In this document: in pieces, positions 8,155 through 14,997 of the stretch
Position numbering within the stretch: the first letter of the stretch is position 1
How the letters are laid out: every line of letters begins with the position of its first letter
DNA from: Angelakisella sp.
Lineage (GTDB): Bacteria; Bacillota; Clostridia; Oscillospirales; Ruminococcaceae
Direction: 5' to 3'
Length of the DNA stretch: 14,997 nucleotides
Assembly (NCBI GenBank): GCA_020024515.1
Contig: JAHHTR010000045.1
Coordinates: forward strand, 1 to 14,997
Program-made: the position numbers and the translations under genes
Notes under the pieces: model-generated
Told to the model about the DNA's origin: nothing
The model's database searches: none
Seen by the model: only the letters and a program-made list of their open reading frames with translations

Positions 8155-8724
8155 ATGAAAAATATAGGTACGCAGGAAATAATAACCGACAGATTAATTT
8201 TAAGAAAATTTACTAATGATGATGCCAACAATATGTACAAAAATTGGGCATCTGACGAAGAAGTTACCAAATATTTGCGTTGGAAAGCCCATAAAAATAT
8301 TAACATAACAAGAAACCTTTTAAATTTGTGGGTACAGGAATATAAATCCGACAATAATTATCAGTGGGCAATAGAACTGAAAGAAATAGGAGAAGTAATA
8401 GGTTCTATCAGCATAGTAAATCTTGATGAAAAACAAAATAATGTGGAAATTGGCTATTGTATCGGCAAGACTTTTTGGTACAACGGATATACGGCAGAAG
8501 CGCTGTCCACTGTAATAAAATTTTTCTTTGAAGAAGCCGATGTAAGGGAAGTGCGGGCAAAACACGATACACGAAATATTAATTCGGGTAAGGTTATGCA
8601 AAAATGCGGTATGACTTTTATCGGCACAGGCAAAGACACCAATAATCAGGGCGAATGTGAAACAAATATATACAGTATAATCAATAAAAAAGGAGAAGAA
8701 TACAATGACAATAACAAGAGATGA
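8155..8724 (+). CDS. GNAT-family N-acetyltransferase (RimJ/RimL-like)
   Basis: A 189-residue acetyltransferase of the Acetyltransf_3 (RimJ/RimL) type. The N-terminus carries the family opening TDRLILRKFTNDDANNMYKNWASDEEV (written here only as its parts RLILRKF and DDA), the middle has GEVIGSISI and NVEIGYCIG, and the C-terminal part has N-S-G-K-VMQKCGMTFIG, equivalent to the usual N-x-x-S-x-x-V-x-x-K-x-G-F signature. It probably transfers acetyl from acetyl-CoA to an amine, such as a protein N-terminus or a small molecule. The substrate cannot be read from the sequence. AGAGGG lies before the ATG. Its 3' end overlaps pyrE by 20 bases, so the two genes are co-transcribed. No known pyrimidine step needs an acetyltransferase, so its position looks like an accessory insertion. 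Confidence 0.85.
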   Translation: MKNIGTQEIITDRLILRKFTNDDANNMYKNWASDEEVTKYLRWKAHKNINITRNLLNLWVQEYKSDNNYQWAIELKEIGEVIGSISIVNLDEKQNNVEIGYCIGKTFWYNGYTAEALSTVIKFFFEEADVREVRAKHDTRNINSGKVMQKCGMTFIGTGKDTNNQGECETNIYSIINKKGEEYNDNNKR

Positions 8725-9343
8725 AATAGCAAAAGGCTTACTTTCAATAGGCGCGGTTTTTCTAAGACCAGATGAACCATTTACATGGGCAAGCGGAATA
8801 AAAAGCCCTATCTACTGTGACAACAGACTAACTCTTACAGCGCCCGAAGTCCGTACAAAAGTTGAAACAGGACTAAGCGAACTAATAAAAGAATATTTCC
8901 CAAGCGCCGAAGTACTGATGGGAACAAGTACAGCAGGTATAGCGCACGCAGCTATTACAGCCGATTACCTTGATATGCCAATGGGTTATGTACGTTCAGG
9001 AGCAAAAGACCATGGCAGAACAAATCAAATAGAAGGTAAACTTGAAAAAGGTCAAAAAGTTGTAGTTGTTGAAGATTTAATTTCAACAGGCGGAAGTGTA
9101 ATCGAAGTAGTAAACGTATTGCGTGAGGCAGGAGCTGAAGTTCTCGGTGTTGTGAGTATATTTACTTACGGTATGCAAAAGGGACTTGACAGACTAAAAG
9201 AAGCAAATGTAACAAATATTTCACTATGCAACCTAGATGTGCTTTTGGAAGTAGCTGCAAACGAAAGCTATATAAAAGCCGAGGATATTGAAAGAATTAA
9301 AAAATTCAGAGATAATCCAAGTGATGAAAGTTGGATAAACTAA
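8705..9343 (+). CDS. pyrE: Orotate phosphoribosyltransferase
   Basis: Joins orotate to PRPP to give OMP and pyrophosphate. It has 212 residues, a normal length for bacterial PyrE. The PRPP-binding signature VVVVEDLISTGGSV (about residues 118-131, with acidic pair E123-D124) is clear. The N-terminal FTWASGIKSPIYCDNR orotate-binding segment and the flexible-loop region around SGAKDHGR are also present. The ATG overlaps the end of the GNAT gene, and its ribosome binding site AAAGGAG lies in the GNAT coding region just upstream. It is the last gene of the operon, followed within about 10 bases by a terminator. It is likely transcribed both from the main pyr promoter and from the internal promoter near 8100. 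Confidence 0.97.
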   Translation: MTITRDEIAKGLLSIGAVFLRPDEPFTWASGIKSPIYCDNRLTLTAPEVRTKVETGLSELIKEYFPSAEVLMGTSTAGIAHAAITADYLDMPMGYVRSGAKDHGRTNQIEGKLEKGQKVVVVEDLISTGGSVIEVVNVLREAGAEVLGVVSIFTYGMQKGLDRLKEANVTNISLCNLDVLLEVAANESYIKAEDIERIKKFRDNPSDESWIN

Positions 9344-9349
9344 TATATA

Positions 9350-9398
9350 AAAAAGACTTTTTATGATTAGGTTAAAACCTGTTATAAAAAGTCTTTTT
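9350..9398. terminator. Bidirectional intrinsic terminator between pyrE and the M18 aminopeptidase
   Basis: A 15-base arm at 9350-9364 (AAAAAGACTTTTTAT) pairs with its exact inverse at 9384-9398. A small AGGT/ACCT hairpin lies within the loop. The arm ends form a T-run on each strand, so one element can end pyrE transcription rightward and the aminopeptidase transcript leftward. The placement between convergent operons fits. Confidence 0.88.
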
Positions 9399-9431
9399 GC
9401 TTTGTTCTATAATATCAATTCAATTAACAAA

Positions 9432-10835
9432 TCAGTTGTTATAGAATGCACTTATTGCTTTGTATGTCATATATACGTCTGTTTTTGAAACCACTTCAAA
9501 TGGTGCGTGCATTGATAAAACAGGGACACCTAGGTCTATTGTATCAATATTGTGTGCTGATACATATTTTGCAACTGTACCGCCACCACCTTGATCAACT
9601 TTACCAAGTTCGCCTGTTTGCCAAATAACGCCTGCTTTATCAAAGATATTGCGGAAGAATGCAACTGTCTCTGCTGTTGCATCGTTTGTGCCGCTCTTTC
9701 CACGAGAACCTGTATATTTTGTTAATACTACACCTTTATTGATGTATGCAGCATTGTTCTTTTCAATTACGTCTGGAAAGTTTGGATCAACGGCAGCATT
9801 AACGTCACTAGACAGGCATTTTGATTTTGCCAAAACGTGACGAAGCGCAACACCTTGGCTCTCTGCCAAATCTTCAATAAAGTCAATAAAGAACATACTT
9901 GCCATACCTGTTGTACCGTCAGAACCAACTTCTTCTTTATCTGCAAATACTGTTACTGTTGTGTGCTTTGGAGCTTTTGCCTCTACTTCACTCATTAGTA
10001 TTGGGTATGCACAAACTCTGTCATCGTGACCGTAAGCACCTATCATGCTTCTGTCAAAACCAATATCACGAGCCTCAAAAGCAGGAACAGCTGTAAGCTC
10101 TGCTGATAGGAAATCGCTCTCTACAATACCATATTTTTCAAATAGGATATTAGCAATATTAAGTTTAACTTTTTCTGATGCTTTGTCATCTTTGAATGGG
10201 TAAGAACCAATCAAAATATTTAGTTGTTCACCACTTATTATTTGCATAGCATTTTTTGACATTTGGTCAGATGCTAGGTGTGGCAGTAGGTCTGTTACGC
10301 AGAAAACAGGATCTGCTTTATCATCACCTATTCTAACTTTTACAACACTGCCATCAGCTTTATAAACTACACCATGTAGTGATAATGGCATAGCTGTCCA
10401 TTGATATTTCTTTATTCCACCATAGTAATGTGTTTTAAAATATGCTAACTCCTTGTCTTCATATAGTGGTCTTGGTTTTAAATCAAGACGTGGGCTATCT
10501 ATATGGCTAGCTGCTATATAGACACCTTCCGAAACAGGCAGTGTACCGAATGTTGTCATAATAAGACTCTTGTTGCGATTGTTTACGTATACTTTGTCAC
10601 CGGCTTTATATTCTTTTCCAAATTCATATTCTGTATAACCAAGTGATTTTATGTATTCTACTGTATAATCAACAACTTCATACTCTGTTTTTCCGGCATC
10701 AATAAATTTTTTGTAGCCTTCATTAAATTCAAATACTTTTTTCATTTCTTTTTCATCAAGAACTACTGCCGCATCTTTTTGTTTGTACAAAAGTTTTTCT
10801 TGCAATAGTTCACCGGCTGTCTTTTTCTTCTCCAT
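9432..10835 (-). CDS. M18-family zinc aminopeptidase
   Basis: A 467-residue cytoplasmic metallo-aminopeptidase of the M18 (aminopeptidase I / aspartyl aminopeptidase) family, which removes N-terminal residues from peptides. The two-metal-site motifs are present in order: ASHIDSPRLDLKP (zinc ligand H111), GAYGHDDR, the FADKEEVGSDG stretch with the catalytic Glu pair, and a C-terminal SMHAPFEVVSKTD with the last His ligand. The family forms large tetrahedral dodecamers. GGGAGG lies about 9 bases before the ATG, so the start is well supported. It is the last gene of the minus-strand cluster, 60 bases after the transglycosylase, and stops 33 bases before the shared terminator. The exact substrate preference is not visible. 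Confidence 0.93.
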   Translation of the reverse strand: MEKKKTAGELLQEKLLYKQKDAAVVLDEKEMKKVFEFNEGYKKFIDAGKTEYEVVDYTVEYIKSLGYTEYEFGKEYKAGDKVYVNNRNKSLIMTTFGTLPVSEGVYIAASHIDSPRLDLKPRPLYEDKELAYFKTHYYGGIKKYQWTAMPLSLHGVVYKADGSVVKVRIGDDKADPVFCVTDLLPHLASDQMSKNAMQIISGEQLNILIGSYPFKDDKASEKVKLNIANILFEKYGIVESDFLSAELTAVPAFEARDIGFDRSMIGAYGHDDRVCAYPILMSEVEAKAPKHTTVTVFADKEEVGSDGTTGMASMFFIDFIEDLAESQGVALRHVLAKSKCLSSDVNAAVDPNFPDVIEKNNAAYINKGVVLTKYTGSRGKSGTNDATAETVAFFRNIFDKAGVIWQTGELGKVDQGGGGTVAKYVSAHNIDTIDLGVPVLSMHAPFEVVSKTDVYMTYKAISAFYNN

Positions 10836-10895
10836 ATTATTTTTCCTCCCATATATTTTTATATATTAAAATGTGGTTTTACACATAATTAATAA

Positions 10896-11504
10896 TCAAT
10901 TCATTCCATATATTTCTTTATATATTTCCATCGTCCGCATAACCTTTGTTACATATTGGTTCGTATCCTTAAAAGGTATAACGTCAAGTGTCTTTCCATC
11001 TGATGAATACTCTTTATTTTTGAGCCATCTTTTCACATTACCAAACCCCGCATGATATGCACAAAGCACTTCTTTTGTAGTTCCAAATTCATCATACAAT
11101 AATTTTAAAATAAAGCAGCCATAATATATATTTCTTTGTGGATTATATAATATATCATGGCTTACCGTATCTTTTTCGCCCAAACGATAACGTACCCAGT
11201 CCAATGTATCAGGTGTTATCTGCATAAGCCCTTTTGCTCCTACATAAGATATCGCTTTCGGATCAAAACCACTTTCAGAACGTATTACAGCATATACAAG
11301 AGAAGGCGAAAGTCCCGTCTTTTCTATGCTGTCATCTACATAATTACTGTATTTTACAGGATATACCACACGCAAATAAATGTACATTGAAAAAAATAGT
11401 ATAAAGAAACTAAATATTACTATTAAAATTATATATGGAAGTTTTAATTTACTTACTCTATATATTACTGTCTCTTCCTTTCTGTATATGATATTTTCCC
11501 ACAA
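10896..11504 (-). CDS. Membrane-anchored lytic transglycosylase (SLT domain)
   Basis: A peptidoglycan lytic transglycosylase of the Slt/GEWL type, which cleaves the MurNAc-GlcNAc bond to give 1,6-anhydro ends. Numbered from the TTG at 11504, a hydrophobic anchor spans about residues 23-48 (PYIILIVIFSFFILFF). The SLT domain follows: VYAVIRSESGFDP with catalytic E77, GAKGLMQITP, and AYHAGFGNVKRW, where the usual AYNAG has His for Asn. The domain should face outward behind a signal anchor. The start is uncertain. TTG 11504 has no ribosome binding site, while an AAAGGAAG farther in points to codon 14, an ATA at 11465, and no ATG or GTG lies between there and the membrane segment. It follows coaE in the same operon. 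Confidence 0.88.
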   Translation of the reverse strand: MWENIIYRKEETVIYRVSKLKLPYIILIVIFSFFILFFSMYIYLRVVYPVKYSNYVDDSIEKTGLSPSLVYAVIRSESGFDPKAISYVGAKGLMQITPDTLDWVRYRLGEKDTVSHDILYNPQRNIYYGCFILKLLYDEFGTTKEVLCAYHAGFGNVKRWLKNKEYSSDGKTLDVIPFKDTNQYVTKVMRTMEIYKEIYGMN

Positions 11505-11540
11505 ATATTTACGATTTTTCTATATTATATAAATTAAGAA

Positions 11541-12134
11541 TTATATATTTAATTTTGACACTAAACTTATAATTGATTTTGCCAAATCCTGCTTATCTCC
11601 CGAATTATCAATTATATAATCTGCATGTTTCATGAAGAACTCTTGTGTAAACTGTGAATTCATACGTGTTGTAGCCATTTCGGGTGTTATATTATCTCTT
11701 TCCAATATACGTGCAAATCTGATTGTTTCATCTGCAACAACAACCACTATCAAATCACAAAATTTATCACAACCACTTTCAAAAAGTGTTGGCGCATCAA
11801 TTACTATTGCTTTAACGCCTTCGTTTTTATATTGTTCCACTTGATTTTTTATTTCATCAATAATATATGGAAACATAATATCATTCATTTTGTTTAATTT
11901 CTCGTGGTCTGAAAAAACTATTTCAGCAAGTTTTTTTCTATTCAAACTACCGTCTTCATCTATAATCAAAGGTGAAAATTCTATTGCAAGTTTAACAAGA
12001 CATTCACTGCCATTAACAACAACTGTGCGTGCGAGTTTATCACAATCTATTACCTTTATACCTTCTTTTTGGTTAAGTATATATGAAACCGTACTTTTGC
12101 CTGCACCTGTTTGACCTGTCAAACCGATAACCAA
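11541..12134 (-). CDS. coaE: Dephospho-CoA kinase
   Basis: Phosphorylates the 3'-hydroxyl of the ribose in dephospho-CoA, the last step of coenzyme A synthesis. From TTG 12134 it has 197 residues, typical of the family. The P-loop GLTGQTGAGKST is at residues 4-15. VIDCDKLAR (the CoA-site Asp region), the VIDAPTLFESG segment and the LID-like RILERDNIT follow in family order. An in-frame TTG at 12143 directly abuts GGAG and is too close to be used, whereas TTG 12134 lies 9 bases from it. The gene begins 17 bases after tsaC and ends 36 or more bases before the transglycosylase, within one operon. Confidence 0.94.
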   Translation of the reverse strand: MVIGLTGQTGAGKSTVSYILNQKEGIKVIDCDKLARTVVVNGSECLVKLAIEFSPLIIDEDGSLNRKKLAEIVFSDHEKLNKMNDIMFPYIIDEIKNQVEQYKNEGVKAIVIDAPTLFESGCDKFCDLIVVVVADETIRFARILERDNITPEMATTRMNSQFTQEFFMKHADYIIDNSGDKQDLAKSIISLVSKLNI

Positions 12135-12143
12135 CTTAATCAA

Positions 12144-12153
12144 CTCCTTTTTT
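12144..12153 (-). promoter_or_regulatory. coaE ribosome binding site
   Basis: On the minus strand AAAAAAGGAG overlaps the tsaC stop region. It is immediately next to TTG 12143 and 9 bases from TTG 12134, which selects the second TTG as the coaE start. Confidence 0.65.
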
Positions 12154-13192
12154 ACAGTTCTGTTATGTTAAATGCACAACTACGTATAAGTCTATTATAT
12201 ACAGCAAGTCCTACATCATTCATTGATGGTGCGTGTATATATATTTTGCTGATATTTTCTATATCATTTGTTTGGCGAAGAACTGCAAATATTTTGTGTG
12301 CCTGTGTAATATGGTCATCTACCTTACCATAAGATATGGCATTATTTTCTATATATTCAATATCTTCATCAAAACATATAACATATACATTCTTATCTTT
12401 TTGTTGTTCTTTTTTTATAAAATCACAAAAATTTCTTGTATTTGCCTTTACCAAAACACAATCGGTATTTGGAGCATAATGTTTATACTTCATTCCGGGG
12501 GAGCTTGCCTTTTCATTATCAGCTATAACATTCAAAACACCCTTATCTATCTGCAAATTGGGTAAATATTGTAATAGCATTTCGTATGTTACTCCACCGG
12601 GACGCAATATACGTGGCTCATCTTTATCCAGTAAAAGTACCGTAGACTCTACACCAACTAAGCTATCAAAACTGTTTATTATTGCATCTACCCTACCCAT
12701 CATATCACTTTTGCAGTGCAAAAATGTTGTGGGACTTGGTGAACCCGATAAATTTGCCGAAGGAGCTGCAATAGGTACACCTGCTCTTTTTATTATTTCT
12801 CTTGCAATTTCATTTTGCGGTATGCGTATTGCCACTGTATCCAATCCGCCCGATGTAGTACACGGTATCCTATCACTCCTTGGTAAGATTATTGTAAGTG
12901 CCCCTGGCCAAAACTTTTCTGCTAATGTATAAAGAACATTCGGTATTTCTGTCACAAGCGGCTCTATATCTTTTACATCTGATATATGAACAATCAGCGG
13001 ATTATCGGAAGGTCTGCCCTTTGCAACGAATATATTTTTAACAGCCGATTCATCAAGTGCATTTGCACCAAGTCCGTAAACTGTCTCTGTCGGGAAAATA
13101 ACCGTCTTTCCCTCTCTTAATAATTTCGCCGCAATATCTATACTGTCACTGTCTTTTTCTACATCAAAAGCATCAAGAATTTGTGTTGTCAT
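12152..13192 (-). CDS. tsaC: L-threonylcarbamoyladenylate synthase (Sua5 type)
   Basis: Makes threonylcarbamoyl-AMP from threonine, bicarbonate and ATP, the first step of the t6A37 modification of ANN-decoding tRNAs. At 346 residues it is the long Sua5 form rather than the short TsaC/YrdC form: a YrdC domain (about 17-200) followed by a Sua5 C-terminal domain. Key motifs are FPTETVYGLGA (33-43), KGRPSDNPL (58-66) and APSANLSGSPSPT. The linker with SSPGMKYKHYAP is the one that closes over the active site in Sua5. GGAGG inside the last prfA codons serves its ATG, and only two bases separate it from the prfA stop, so coupling is likely. The prfA-tsaC pairing is common in Firmicutes, but the frequent prmC neighbour is absent here. 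Confidence 0.95.
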   Translation of the reverse strand: MTTQILDAFDVEKDSDSIDIAAKLLREGKTVIFPTETVYGLGANALDESAVKNIFVAKGRPSDNPLIVHISDVKDIEPLVTEIPNVLYTLAEKFWPGALTIILPRSDRIPCTTSGGLDTVAIRIPQNEIAREIIKRAGVPIAAPSANLSGSPSPTTFLHCKSDMMGRVDAIINSFDSLVGVESTVLLLDKDEPRILRPGGVTYEMLLQYLPNLQIDKGVLNVIADNEKASSPGMKYKHYAPNTDCVLVKANTRNFCDFIKKEQQKDKNVYVICFDEDIEYIENNAISYGKVDDHITQAHKIFAVLRQTNDIENISKIYIHAPSMNDVGLAVYNRLIRSCAFNITEL

Positions 13193-13194
13193 TA

Positions 13195-14271
13195 TTAATT
13201 GTCGCCTCCGCTTGCCAACTTTTCAGCTTGATAAAATGTTATCAGTGGCTCTATAACTTCTTCCAGTCCACCGTCAAGTACGTTATCCAGTTTATACAGT
13301 GTAAGATTGATTCTGTGATCCGTAACACGGCTTTGTGGATAGTTATATGTTCTTATTCTCTCATTACGGTTACCACTGCCAACTTGTGCTTTTCTTTCTC
13401 CTGCTATTTTTTCGTCTTGCTCCTGTTGTTTTATTTCAAACAAACGTGAACGAAGTATACGCAGCGCCTTGTCTTTATTTTTAAATTGACTTCTTTCGTC
13501 TTGACACTCTACAACCATACCACTTGGTAAGTGTGTTACACGTATAGCAGAGCTTGTTTTATTGATGTGCTGTCCACCTGCACCGCTTGAACGAAATGTA
13601 TCTATCTTCAAATCTTTCGGATCTATTATAAGCTCAACTTCTTCGGCTTCGGGAAGAACAGCAACTGTAACTGTTGATGTGTGTATTCTGCCCTGTGTCT
13701 CTGTCTCTGGTACGCGTTGCACTCTGTGTACACCACTTTCATATTTTAGCTTTGAGTATGCACCGCTGCCTGTTATCGAAAAGCTTATTTCTTTTATACC
13801 GCCAAGTTCTGTTTCATTTAGGCTCAACACTTCTACTGTCCAACGTTTGCTCTCTGCATACATAGAATACATACGAAACAGTGAATTTGCAAACAGTGCC
13901 GCCTCATCTCCACCTGCACCGCCACGAATTTCAACAATTACGTTTTTGTCATCATTTGGGTCTTTTGGTATCAATAATATTTTAAGCTCTTGTGACAAGG
14001 TTTCCATATCTTTTTTTGCTTGCGCAAAGTCTTCTTCTGCCATTTCCTTAAAATCTTTATCAAGACCACCCGCATCAAGCATTTCTTTTAAATCATTATA
14101 CTCTTTGTCGGCTTTTTTATATTCACGATACTTTTCAACTATCGGTGTTAAATCACTGTACTCTTTCATAAGTGTGCGATACTTATTATTATCATTTACT
14201 GTATCAGGCTGTGACAAAACCAAGCTAAGTTCATCATATCGCATTTCTGTTGTTCTCAATTTATCAAACAT
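13195..14271 (-). CDS. prfA: Peptide chain release factor 1
   Basis: Class I release factor that recognises UAA and UAG and triggers peptidyl-tRNA hydrolysis. It has 358 residues, the standard RF1 length, and no frameshift site of the kind found in many RF2 genes. The stop-codon recognition tripeptide has the RF1 form PxT (PET in HRVQRVPETETQGR) rather than the SPF of RF2. The catalytic GGQ loop is in RSSGAGGQHINKTSSAIR, and the coiled N-terminal domain 1 is rich in charged residues. AAAGGA lies 10 bases before the ATG. It sits 61 bases after DUF951 and two bases before tsaC. PrmC, which methylates the GGQ glutamine, is not in the window. Confidence 0.98.
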   Translation of the reverse strand: MFDKLRTTEMRYDELSLVLSQPDTVNDNNKYRTLMKEYSDLTPIVEKYREYKKADKEYNDLKEMLDAGGLDKDFKEMAEEDFAQAKKDMETLSQELKILLIPKDPNDDKNVIVEIRGGAGGDEAALFANSLFRMYSMYAESKRWTVEVLSLNETELGGIKEISFSITGSGAYSKLKYESGVHRVQRVPETETQGRIHTSTVTVAVLPEAEEVELIIDPKDLKIDTFRSSGAGGQHINKTSSAIRVTHLPSGMVVECQDERSQFKNKDKALRILRSRLFEIKQQEQDEKIAGERKAQVGSGNRNERIRTYNYPQSRVTDHRINLTLYKLDNVLDGGLEEVIEPLITFYQAEKLASGGDN

Positions 14272-14292
14272 ATATTAAAATTCCTTTCGTTA

Positions 14293-14335
14293 TAGCAAAT
14301 TATTTTTATCGAAGTTCAGCTATTTAAATTTGCTA
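14293..14335. repeat. Inverted repeat between DUF951 gene and prfA
   Basis: TAGCAAATT (14293-14301) is repeated inverted as AATTTGCTA (14327-14335), a 9-base stem with a 25-base loop. In the minus-strand transcript it begins at the DUF951 stop codon and ends just before the prfA ribosome binding site. It has no T-run and may be an intercistronic mRNA structure. Significance is uncertain in such AT-rich DNA. Confidence 0.4.
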
Positions 14336-14518
14336 CAATGAATTACTATGGATTTTTTTAATATTATGCTCTACTTTTTTTCTTGGTAACATAATTAAAT
14401 GACCGCATTTTTTACATTCTATTTTAAAATCCATTCCTACTCGGCGAACAATAAACATATTACAACCGCAAGGATGAGTTTTTTTCATTTCCAGTATATC
14501 ACCAACCACAATATCCAT
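14333..14518 (-). CDS. DUF951 family small protein (YyzM-like)
   Basis: A 61-residue protein of unknown function matching the DUF951 family, which is widespread in Firmicutes. The family pattern is plain: KKTHPCGCN, RVGMDFKIECKKCGHLIMLPRKKVE. Four cysteines (C17, C19, C35, C38) plus H15 could bind zinc as a small ribbon, which is an inference. There is no signal peptide or membrane segment. AAAGGAGGAG lies 5 bases before the ATG, and an extended -10 promoter stands about 50 bases upstream, so it is the likely first gene of the DUF951-prfA-tsaC-coaE operon. The tie to translation genes hints at a ribosome-related or RNA-related role but does not prove one. Confidence 0.88.
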   Translation of the reverse strand: MDIVVGDILEMKKTHPCGCNMFIVRRVGMDFKIECKKCGHLIMLPRKKVEHNIKKIHSNSL

Positions 14519-14569
14519 ATTGCTCCTCCTTTCGCATTTCTTATTTTTTATAAAAATCTATACCTTAGT

Positions 14570-14599
14570 AGTATAACAGATTTCGAAGTATATTTTCAA
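14570..14599 (-). promoter_or_regulatory. Promoter of the DUF951-prfA operon
   Basis: Read on the minus strand, TTGAAA (14599-14594) is followed after 18 bases by TATACT (14575-14570). A TG one base before the -10 makes it an extended -10 element. It points into DUF951 with a leader of about 45 bases. No second strong promoter is visible before the downstream genes. Confidence 0.7.
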
Positions 14600-14733
14600 G
14601 CAATATTATAATTTTATATAAAAAATTTGTTTACTTTGACATAGAACAAAAAAATTATTAAAACTGACTTGTGGTATAGACTGAAATATAATAATATTTT
14701 ATCTTACAAAATTTATTTGTAAAAAAAATAAAA

Positions 14734-14760
14734 AGTCTTGATATATTAAATACCAAGACT
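14734..14760 (-). terminator. Minus-strand intrinsic terminator
   Basis: AGTCTTG (14734-14740) and CAAGACT (14754-14760) form a 7-bp stem, extended by TAT/ATA after one mismatch. On the minus strand it is followed by a T-rich tract (complement of about 14720-14733, TTTTTATTTTTTTT). It lies 130 bases beyond the first tRNA terminator, so it is either a back-up or ends an unrecognised short transcript. Confidence 0.7.
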
Positions 14761-14806
14761 CCATATAAAAATAAATTATCTTTTATAAAAATTTTAATTA
14801 TTATTT

Positions 14807-14841
14807 TATACTTGTTGTAGTGTACAAATATAGCAAGTATA
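14807..14841. repeat. Nested inverted repeat in intergenic DNA
   Basis: TATACTTG (14807-14814) pairs with CAAGTATA (14834-14841), and inside it TTGTA (14815-14819) pairs with TACAA (14823-14827) around GTG. The two stems are continuous on the left arm, with a 6-base bulge (ATATAG) on the right. It could be a folded RNA or a protein-binding dyad. No function can be assigned. Confidence 0.45.
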
Positions 14842-14884
14842 TAAACTTTACTCACGTTTTAGCAGCTGCAAGAACTAATTGTAG

Positions 14885-14927
14885 ACATAAAAAATACCTC
14901 GACACACGGAAAGTGTGTTGAGGTATT
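14885..14927 (-). terminator. Terminator downstream of tRNA-Val
   Basis: Arms 14893-14907 and 14913-14927 form a 15-position stem with a 5-base loop. The stem is perfect except at 14901/14919, which is G-T on the plus strand and A-C on the minus strand. On the minus strand the stem runs into TTTTTTATGT, so it ends transcription of the tRNA gene (or tRNA cluster) located to the right. Confidence 0.85.
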
Positions 14928-14931
14928 CGAT

Positions 14932-14997
14932 TGGTGGGAATTACAGGGCTCGAACCTGTGACCCCCTGCTTGTAAGGCAGGTGCTCTCCCAGCTGAG
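14932..14997 (-). tRNA. tRNA-Val (anticodon TAC), 5' end off window
   Basis: Read on the minus strand, the last 66 bases of a tRNA are present. They include CTCAGCTGGGAGAG (D arm), anticodon stem CCTGC/GCAGG enclosing the loop CTTACAA with anticodon TAC (valine), T arm ACAGG-TTCGAGC-CCTGT, the 3' acceptor strand AATTCCC, discriminator A and an encoded CCA (complement of 14932-14934). About 10 bases, including the 5' acceptor strand, lie beyond the right edge. A terminator follows 5 bases downstream, so this is the last gene of its transcript. Confidence 0.93.

Larger units (their letters stand above)
14600..14931. other. AT-rich intergenic region without a supported gene
   Basis: About 330 bases between the DUF951 promoter and the tRNA. 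It holds two minus-strand terminator-like hairpins, a nested dyad at 14807-14841 and a 7-base inverted repeat TTACAAA/TTTGTAA near 14704-14722. The only open frame (minus strand, 65 codons from a GTG at 14855) lacks a ribosome binding site and resembles translated AT-rich noise. Confidence 0.7.

Noticed and set aside
13562..14278. 238-codon plus-strand open frame antisense to prfA
   Set aside because: It lies entirely opposite the well-supported RF1 gene. It is rich in Ser and Cys as expected for an antisense shadow, and has no recognisable motif.
14658..14855. 65-codon minus-strand open frame in the intergenic region
   Set aside because: It has a GTG start with no ribosome binding site, a composition typical of translated AT-rich DNA, and it runs through a terminator hairpin.
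14863..14872. AGCAGCTGC-type palindrome near 14862
   Set aside because: It is short and isolated, with no repeats, adjoining gene or second copy to support an operator or attachment site, even though a tRNA gene is nearby.

Overview
The window is AT-rich chromosomal DNA from a low-GC Gram-positive bacterium. I infer an anaerobic Clostridia-type organism, because it has a PyrK/PyrD class 1B dihydroorotate dehydrogenase, a B. subtilis-like pyr gene order, strong AGGAGG-type ribosome binding sites, TTG starts and a DUF951 gene. The species cannot be named from sequence alone.

Positions 37-9343 (+ strand) hold most of the de novo UMP pathway in the order pyrC, carA, carB, pyrK, pyrD, pyrF, a GNAT acetyltransferase, pyrE. 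Carbamoyl phosphate is made by CarA/CarB, dihydroorotate by PyrC, orotate by PyrD/PyrK, OMP by PyrE and UMP by PyrF. Aspartate carbamoyltransferase (pyrB) and any PyrR-type leader would lie left of the window. The order matches the classic Bacillus pyr operon except for the GNAT gene between pyrF and pyrE. That gene has a near-consensus promoter in front of it. A symmetrical hairpin terminator closes the operon.

The most striking observation is in carA. The glutaminase nucleophile Cys is Ala253, and several glutamine-pocket residues have changed as well, while the His/Glu partners and the CarB catalytic residues look intact. The encoded synthetase is predicted to run on free ammonia, with CarA kept as a structural or regulatory pseudo-glutaminase.

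Positions 14518-9432 (- strand) hold a convergent housekeeping cluster: DUF951, prfA (release factor 1), tsaC/sua5 (tRNA t6A synthesis), coaE (last CoA step), a membrane-anchored lytic transglycosylase and an M18 aminopeptidase. Gaps are short and a good extended -10 promoter precedes DUF951. The cluster shares the bidirectional terminator at 9350-9398 with the pyr operon.

Positions 14600-14997 are mostly non-coding. They hold two minus-strand terminator hairpins, a nested dyad and a tRNA-Val(TAC) cut by the right edge of the window.
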